Shown one piece after another: positions 6,095-9,574 of a DNA stretch of 9,574 bases. Origin of the DNA: Methylorubrum extorquens (GTDB lineage: Bacteria > Pseudomonadota > Alphaproteobacteria > Rhizobiales > Beijerinckiaceae); the NCBI GenBank assembly GCA_019695455.1, contig JAEUAC010000090.1, positions 1-9,574 of the forward strand. Reading direction: 5' to 3'. A program made the translations under genes and the position numbers. The notes under the pieces are model-generated. The model did no database searches and was not told the DNA's origin. It saw only the letters and a list, made by a program, of their open reading frames with translations. How positions within the stretch are numbered: position 1 is the stretch's first letter; each line of letters begins with the position of its first letter.

Positions 6095-6595
6095 TCAGCA
6101 CTCGCCTTCGGTGACGAACAGGACGCCCTCGATCGCCTCGCGGGCGGTCTTGCCGGCCCAGAGCACGAACTGGAAGGCCTGATAGTACTTCTCGCAGGCG
6201 TCCACGGCCGCCTTGAGCAGGATCTCGCACTGGCCGTGCGTCGGCTCGGCGCCGCCTGCCAGGAGCAGCGCGTGCCGGAACATCACGACGTTCTCCGACG
6301 ACCACAGGTCGAAATGGCCGACCCAGAGCTGCTCGTTGGCGTGGCTGATGAGCTGCAGGATCTCGCTGCGGCGGCGGTCCGGGACCTTGAGGTCGAACGC
6401 GCAGGCGACGTGAAGGGCCTCCACGTTCTCGATCCACGTATAGGCGACGTGGTACTCCGCCCACTTGCCGGAGACCGACACCGACATCTCGTCGATCTGC
6501 GCGCGGTCGAAGCTCCACTCCTTGATGGAGGCCAGCCGCTCGACCACGTCGAGCGGGTGCTCGGTACGGGAAGGGTCGTAGAGTGTCTCGGGCAT
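6095..6595 (-). CDS. YbjN-domain protein
   Basis: A 166-residue soluble protein of the YbjN family, which shares a fold with type III secretion chaperones. Its biochemical role is not settled; E. coli YbjN has been linked to stress and motility regulation. The alphaproteobacterial form is recognised by PLDVVERLASIKEWSFDR near the N-terminus, DEMSVSVSGKWAEYHV, HVACAFDLKVPDRRRSEI, NEQLWVGHFDLWSSENVVMFRHALL and CEKYYQAFQFVLWAGKTAREAI near the end. It has no signal peptide or membrane segment. The length is normal and the ATG at 6595 is the family start, although no strong Shine-Dalgarno is visible. A sigma-70-like promoter lies at 6681-6710. It sits upstream of proC, a conserved pairing in Hyphomicrobiales from memory; the reason for it is not known. 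Confidence 0.94.
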   Translation of the reverse strand: MPETLYDPSRTEHPLDVVERLASIKEWSFDRAQIDEMSVSVSGKWAEYHVAYTWIENVEALHVACAFDLKVPDRRRSEILQLISHANEQLWVGHFDLWSSENVVMFRHALLLAGGAEPTHGQCEILLKAAVDACEKYYQAFQFVLWAGKTAREAIEGVLFVTEGEC

Positions 6596-6642
6596 GTCGA
6601 TCCGAAAAGGGGTTGATACGAGACGCGTTGCCGCCGACCGGA

Positions 6643-6658
6643 GGCACGTCGTCGTGCC
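6643..6658. promoter_or_regulatory. Inverted repeat in the ybjN-cysG divergent gap
   Basis: GGCACG at 6643-6648 and CGTGCC at 6653-6658 are a perfect 6-bp inverted repeat around TCGT. The site lies in the 5' leader expected for the ybjN-type message and upstream of cysG, so it could be an operator for either gene or a small hairpin. The rest of the 239-bp gap (6596-6834) holds the promoter at 6681-6710 and a weak GCGCG/CGCGC hairpin at 6798-6813; nothing else was recognised. Confidence 0.4.
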
Positions 6659-6680
6659 CGCCCCGAATCACCGTCGATCG

Positions 6681-6710
6681 ACTATAAACCGGGCGAGTCG
6701 TCCCGTTCAA
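6681..6710 (-). promoter_or_regulatory. Sigma-70-like promoter of the ybjN-type gene
   Basis: On the minus strand TTGAAC (6710-6705) and TATAGT (6686-6681) stand 18 nt apart. They match TTGACA at four and TATAAT at five of six positions. This is the most AT-rich spot in the right half of the window. Transcription would begin near 6674, giving a leader of about 80 nt. An imperfect dyad (AACCGGG / CCCGTT) fills the spacer, which could be a regulator site. No equally good promoter was found for cysG. Confidence 0.5.
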
Positions 6711-6834
6711 AGCACCTCGACACCGATCCACAGAGCCGTTCGGTCGCGGCTGCGGCCCGCGCCGTGGCCCTCCACTTGCAAGATCTGGTAGAACGCGGCG
6801 CGCAGCCTCGCGCAGAGGCCGAGCCGGACGACCC

Positions 6835-8316
6835 ATGCCCCCCGACGAGACGCAGGTCGCAGACGAGATCCGGCCCCGGGCCGTCGCGGCCCGCCTGCTG
6901 CCGCTCGCGAAACTGCCCATCTTCATGGATCTCGCCGGCCGCCGCGTGCTGGTGGCGGGCGGCGGGCCGCCGGTCGTCTGGAAGGCGGAGCTGCTCGCGG
7001 CCGCCGGAGCCCGTCTCGCGATCCTGGCCGAGGCGCCCGACCCGGACCTCGTCGCGCTCGCCCAGGCCCGGCCGGACGCGATCGCGCTCGCGCGCCGCGC
7101 CTGGACGCCCGCCGACCTCGCCGGCGCGGCCCTCGCCGTCGCCGACCTCGACGACCTGGAGGAGGCCGCCCGGTTCGCGGCGGCGGCCCGCGCGGCGGGC
7201 GTGCCCGTGAACGTGGTCGACAAGCCCGCCTTCTGCGAGTTCCAGTTCGGCACGGTCGGGAACCGCTCGCCCGTCGTCGTCGGGATCATGACGGACGGAG
7301 CCGCCCCGATCCTGGGCCAGGCCATCCGGCGGCGCATCGAGGCGATCCTGCCGGCGACGCTCGCGGCCTCCGTCGCGGCCGCCAAGGGCTTCCGGGACCG
7401 GCTCAAGGCGCGCCTGCCCGGCCGGGCGGACCGGCGCAGCTTCTGGGAAGGGTTCGTCGACGCGGCCCTCGGCGGCGGCGCGGCCGCCCAGGACGCGGCC
7501 TCGCTGGACCGTCTCGCCGGCCGGGTCGCGGCGGGCATCGGCCGGACCGGCGGCATGGGCGAGGTCGCGATCGTCGGAGCCGGCCCGGGCGATCCGGAGC
7601 TCCTCACGCTGCGCGCCATGCGGGAGCTGCAGGCGGCGGACGTCATCGTCCACGACCGGCTGGTCACGCCCGCCGTCCTGGAACTCGGCCGGCGCGAGGC
7701 GCGCCGCATCCATGTCGGCAAGGAGGGCCACGGGGCCAGCTGCCGGCAGGAGGACATCTCGGCGCTTCTCGTCGACCTCGCGATGGGCGGCGAGCGGGTG
7801 GTGCGCCTCAAGGGCGGGGACCCCGCCATCTTCGGCCGGACGGGCGAGGAGGTGGCGGCCTGCCGCGCGGCGGGCGTGCCGGTGCGGATCGTGCCGGGCG
7901 TCACGACCGCGAGCGCCGCGGCGGCCAACCTCGGCTTCTCGCTGACGCATCGCGACCGGGCGAGCCGCGTCCAGTTCGTCACGGGCCACGACCGGCACGG
8001 CCGCCTGCCGGCCGATCTCGACATCGCCGCGCTCGCCGATCCCCGGGCGACGCTGATCGTCTACATGGGCCGCCGCACGGCGCCCGCGCTCGCCCGCGCG
8101 CTCGTCGCGGCCGGTCGCGACCCGGCGACGCCGGTCCTCGCGGTGGCCGACGTCGCGCGGCCGAGCCAGCGGGACGTCCGGCTGGACCTCGGGCGGCTCG
8201 CCGCCGCGGGCGTGCCGCTGCCGGAGGGCGTCCCGGTGCTCGTCCTGATCGGCGACGCCGTGCGAGACGCGGCGCCGGCCGCGGGCGCGGCGGACATCGC
8301 CCTGGCTCCGGCCTGA
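6835..8316 (+). CDS. cysG: Siroheme synthase (trifunctional CysG)
   Basis: A 493-residue fusion that makes siroheme, the cofactor of assimilatory sulfite and nitrite reductases, from uroporphyrinogen III. Residues about 27-240 are the precorrin-2 dehydrogenase/ferrochelatase half: LPIFMDLAGRRVLVAGGG forms the NAD site, and D129 in NVVDKP corresponds to the catalytic Asp104 of Salmonella CysG. T153 takes the place of its phosphorylated Ser128. Residues about 242-480 are the SAM-dependent methyltransferase: VGAGPGD, VIVHDRLV, VGKEGHG, RLKGGDPAIFGRTGEE, PGVTTASA and YMG are all present. The enzyme looks complete. A 26-residue leader precedes the usual LPIF start; no strong Shine-Dalgarno is seen, so the true start could differ. 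It is divergent from the ybjN-type gene and 27 nt before hutD. The sulfite or nitrite reductase genes that often follow cysG are absent. Confidence 0.97.
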   Translation: MPPDETQVADEIRPRAVAARLLPLAKLPIFMDLAGRRVLVAGGGPPVVWKAELLAAAGARLAILAEAPDPDLVALAQARPDAIALARRAWTPADLAGAALAVADLDDLEEAARFAAAARAAGVPVNVVDKPAFCEFQFGTVGNRSPVVVGIMTDGAAPILGQAIRRRIEAILPATLAASVAAAKGFRDRLKARLPGRADRRSFWEGFVDAALGGGAAAQDAASLDRLAGRVAAGIGRTGGMGEVAIVGAGPGDPELLTLRAMRELQAADVIVHDRLVTPAVLELGRREARRIHVGKEGHGASCRQEDISALLVDLAMGGERVVRLKGGDPAIFGRTGEEVAACRAAGVPVRIVPGVTTASAAAANLGFSLTHRDRASRVQFVTGHDRHGRLPADLDIAALADPRATLIVYMGRRTAPALARALVAAGRDPATPVLAVADVARPSQRDVRLDLGRLAAAGVPLPEGVPVLVLIGDAVRDAAPAAGAADIALAPA

Positions 8317-8343
8317 CGCGCCGGCATTGGAGAGAGACCCGAC

Positions 8344-8898
8344 ATGGCCCACATCGTTCGCGGCGCCGACCTGCAGCCACGGCCCTGGCCGAACGGACTC
8401 GGCACGACGCGCGACGTGGCCGAGCAGGCGGGGCCGGAGGGTCGTCCGGACTGGCTCCTCTCGATCGCGGATCTCGAGCGCGACGCCCCCTTCTCGCATC
8501 TGCCCGGGCTCGACCGCGTCTTCACGCTGATCGAGGGCGACACGGTCGCGCTCGTCGTGGACGGCGCGCCGCCGATGGCGTGCCGGCTCCTCCTGCCGAC
8601 GCATTTCCCGGGCGACCGCCCGACCACGAGCCGCCTGACGGGCGGCCCCGGCCGGGCGTTCAACGTCTTCGCGGACCGCGGGAGCCGCCGCGCCCGCGTC
8701 GCGGCGCTCAACCTCGCGGCGGGCGGGAGCGTGCCGACCGAGGGCGCGATCGCCGTCGTCCACGCCGTGTCGGGGACCCTCGCCATCGGCCCGGACCGGA
8801 TCGCGCCGGGCGATACCTGGATCGGCGCGGCCGGCGCGACGGCGACGGCGGCCGACGGCCCCGCGACGCTGCTCCTCGCCGCCCTCGATCCGACCTGA
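8344..8898 (+). CDS. HutD/Ves family protein
   Basis: A 184-residue cupin-like protein of the HutD/Ves family. It has the family marks PWPNGLGTTRDVA near residues 14-26, WLLSIADLERDAPFSHLPGLDRVFTLIEGD (about 37-66), FPGDRPTTSRLTGGPGRAFNVFADRG (about 84-109) and a late APGDTW. It is soluble and predicted cytoplasmic. HutD in Pseudomonas belongs to the histidine-use locus and is thought to limit hut expression, possibly by binding urocanate or a derivative; E. coli Ves is linked to cold-responsive growth. The start at 8344 has a good Shine-Dalgarno, GGAGAGAG at 8329-8336, 7 nt away. It lies 27 nt after cysG, so co-transcription is likely. No hut genes are in the window, so the histidine link is unsupported here. 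Confidence 0.9.
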   Translation: MAHIVRGADLQPRPWPNGLGTTRDVAEQAGPEGRPDWLLSIADLERDAPFSHLPGLDRVFTLIEGDTVALVVDGAPPMACRLLLPTHFPGDRPTTSRLTGGPGRAFNVFADRGSRRARVAALNLAAGGSVPTEGAIAVVHAVSGTLAIGPDRIAPGDTWIGAAGATATAADGPATLLLAALDPT

Positions 8899-8899
8899 C

Positions 8900-8919
8900 C
8901 GGGCCTCCATCCCGGCCCG
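8900..8919 (+). terminator. Hairpin just after the hutD-type stop
   Basis: CGGGCC at 8900-8905 pairs with GGCCCG at 8914-8919 around an 8-nt loop, starting one base after the stop codon at 8896-8898. No T-run follows, so if it ends transcription it would not be by the classical intrinsic route. It may instead protect the 3' end of the message. Confidence 0.35.
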
Positions 8920-8950
8920 CAGGCCGCGTCTCGCAGCACGCGCGGCCGCC

Positions 8951-8998
8951 CTTCGTCTTCGAGGCTCCGCTTCGCTCCGCGCCTCAGGACGACGAGGT
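8951..8998. repeat. REP-like imperfect palindrome between convergent genes
   Basis: The arms CTTCGTCTTCGAGGC (8951-8965) and GCCTCAGGACGACGAG (8981-8996) are imperfect reverse complements around a core of two CCGCTTCG/CTCCGC-like units. This resembles, from memory, the short dispersed palindromes common between genes in Hyphomicrobiales, which carry CTTCGAGGC...GCCTCAGGA. It lies in the 142-bp gap between the hutD-type and DUF1513 stops, where such elements usually sit, and may serve as a two-way terminator. Only one copy is in the window, so dispersal cannot be confirmed. Confidence 0.55.
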
Positions 8999-9040
8999 GG
9001 GTGTCGGGCACCCTGTCGGATCAAGCATGCGGGCCGCGGC

Positions 9041-9574
9041 TCACACCCGCACGAGGTGGTTGTCCCAGATCCAGCCGTCGAGCGCGGTGCCGCCGAGGCG
9101 GGCGAGGTCGGCGCGGCCGGCGTCGGCGATGCGGATGCCGGCATTGCCGGACGTGACGACGAAGGTGCCGTCCGGACCCGCGGGCGCCACGCCGCAGACG
9201 TCCGTCATGCGGCGGCGGCCCAGGAAGGCGCCGGTCTCGAGGTCCCACAGGACGACGGCGTTGCCGCGCGGGCTCGTCGCCGCGAGGCGCCGGCCCGTGC
9301 CGTCGAGGCGCACGGAGCCGACGTAGTTGCCGAGCGCCGCGAGGTCGTCCTCGGGCAGGTCCAGGAAGCGGGTCCGGCCGTCCGGGTCCAGGACGCCGAC
9401 GAGCGGCGGCAGGGCGGCGGGGTCGCCCTCGAACTGGCAGCCGAAGACCGTGCGGCCGTCCGGCGCGACCGCGAGGTGGCGGATGGAGAGGCCGCGCAGG
9501 TCGGGGCCGAGTTCGGCCTTGAGCAGCGTCGCGCCCGTCCCGGGATCCACGATCGCGAGCGAGGGCTCCATGCT
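9041..9574 (-). CDS. DUF1513 domain protein, 3' part (cut by the window edge)
   Basis: The last 177 or so residues of a DUF1513 protein; the reading frame stays open to the window edge. The ATG at 9571 is internal, because full members are roughly 350-370 residues and in them a MxPSLAxxDxxTG stretch falls mid-protein. Recognisable blocks are LSIRHLAVAPDGRTVFGCQFEGD, PPLVGVLDPDG, LGNYVGSVRLDGTGRRLAATSPRGN, VVLWDLETGAFLG and the closing LDGWIWDNHLVRV. These are WD40-like blades of a beta-propeller. Full members have a signal peptide and act in the periplasm. They often sit with imelysin-type and di-haem peroxidase-like genes in iron-linked loci. The upstream genes that would show this are outside the window. 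The function is unknown. Confidence 0.88.
   Translation of the reverse strand, partial: SMEPSLAIVDPGTGATLLKAELGPDLRGLSIRHLAVAPDGRTVFGCQFEGDPAALPPLVGVLDPDGRTRFLDLPEDDLAALGNYVGSVRLDGTGRRLAATSPRGNAVVLWDLETGAFLGRRRMTDVCGVAPAGPDGTFVVTSGNAGIRIADAGRADLARLGGTALDGWIWDNHLVRV

Noticed and set aside
6643..6659. Possible sigma-54 promoter on the minus strand (GGGCACGACGACGTGCC)
   Set aside because: The GG and GC elements are 11 nt apart instead of the required 10, and the match is explained by the inverted repeat.
8061..9011. 316-codon minus-strand open frame over the cysG end and hutD
   Set aside because: Antisense to both genes, Ser/Arg/Pro-rich, no family pattern and no ribosome binding site.
6682..9144. 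820-codon minus-strand open frame across cysG and hutD
   Set aside because: It is antisense to two genes with clear family motifs; its product is Arg/Ala/Gly-rich with no domain pattern. It arises because GC-rich DNA has few stops.
1..9574. tRNA, rRNA, CRISPR array, insertion sequence or prophage
   Set aside because: Scanning by eye found no cloverleaf with a TTCGA-type T-loop, no spaced direct repeats, no transposase motif and no target duplication. Small or diverged RNAs cannot be excluded without covariance-model searches.

Overview
The window is very GC-rich, with G or C at nearly all third codon positions. Its gene content fits an alphaproteobacterium, most likely of the order Hyphomicrobiales (Methylobacteriaceae-like). 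The ybjN-type gene next to proC, the alphaproteobacterial form of CysG and the csaA gene support this. The placement is an inference from protein style and neighbourhood; no 16S or marker search was possible. The window is densely coded. No tRNA, rRNA, CRISPR array, insertion sequence or phage gene was seen. No gene-free stretch exceeds 300 bases; the longest is 6596-6834.

Left part (1-2752): a leftward AEC-family permease gene is divergent from a rightward, Tat-exported family-5 solute-binding protein gene. The 149-bp gap between them holds a perfect 20-bp palindrome (1068-1087), then a near-consensus sigma-54 promoter (1089-1105), then a strong hairpin (1111-1138) just before the ribosome binding site. 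This is the most interesting regulatory DNA in the window. The binding protein is an orphan: no ABC permease or ATPase gene lies beside it.

Middle part (2766-6595), all leftward: a YbjN-domain protein, then proC (proline synthesis), a TetR/COQ9-like protein, csaA (tRNA-binding protein) and a CynX/NimT-type MFS permease. The last three are tightly packed (4-nt gap, then a 4-nt overlap with a TTG start) and are probably one transcript. proC may feed into the same transcript across a 50-nt gap. Two back-to-back hairpins separate the ybjN-type gene from proC.

Right part (6596-9574): cysG, encoding the fused siroheme synthase, is transcribed rightward and divergently from the ybjN-type gene. A HutD-family gene follows 27 nt later. 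Facing them is the 3' part of a DUF1513 (beta-propeller-like) gene cut by the window edge. The 142-bp convergent gap holds a hairpin and a REP-like imperfect palindrome.

No clearly new multi-gene system is visible. The main leads are the SBP promoter architecture, the TetR/COQ9 hybrid in the proC-csaA cluster, and the cysG-hutD pair found without its usual partners.
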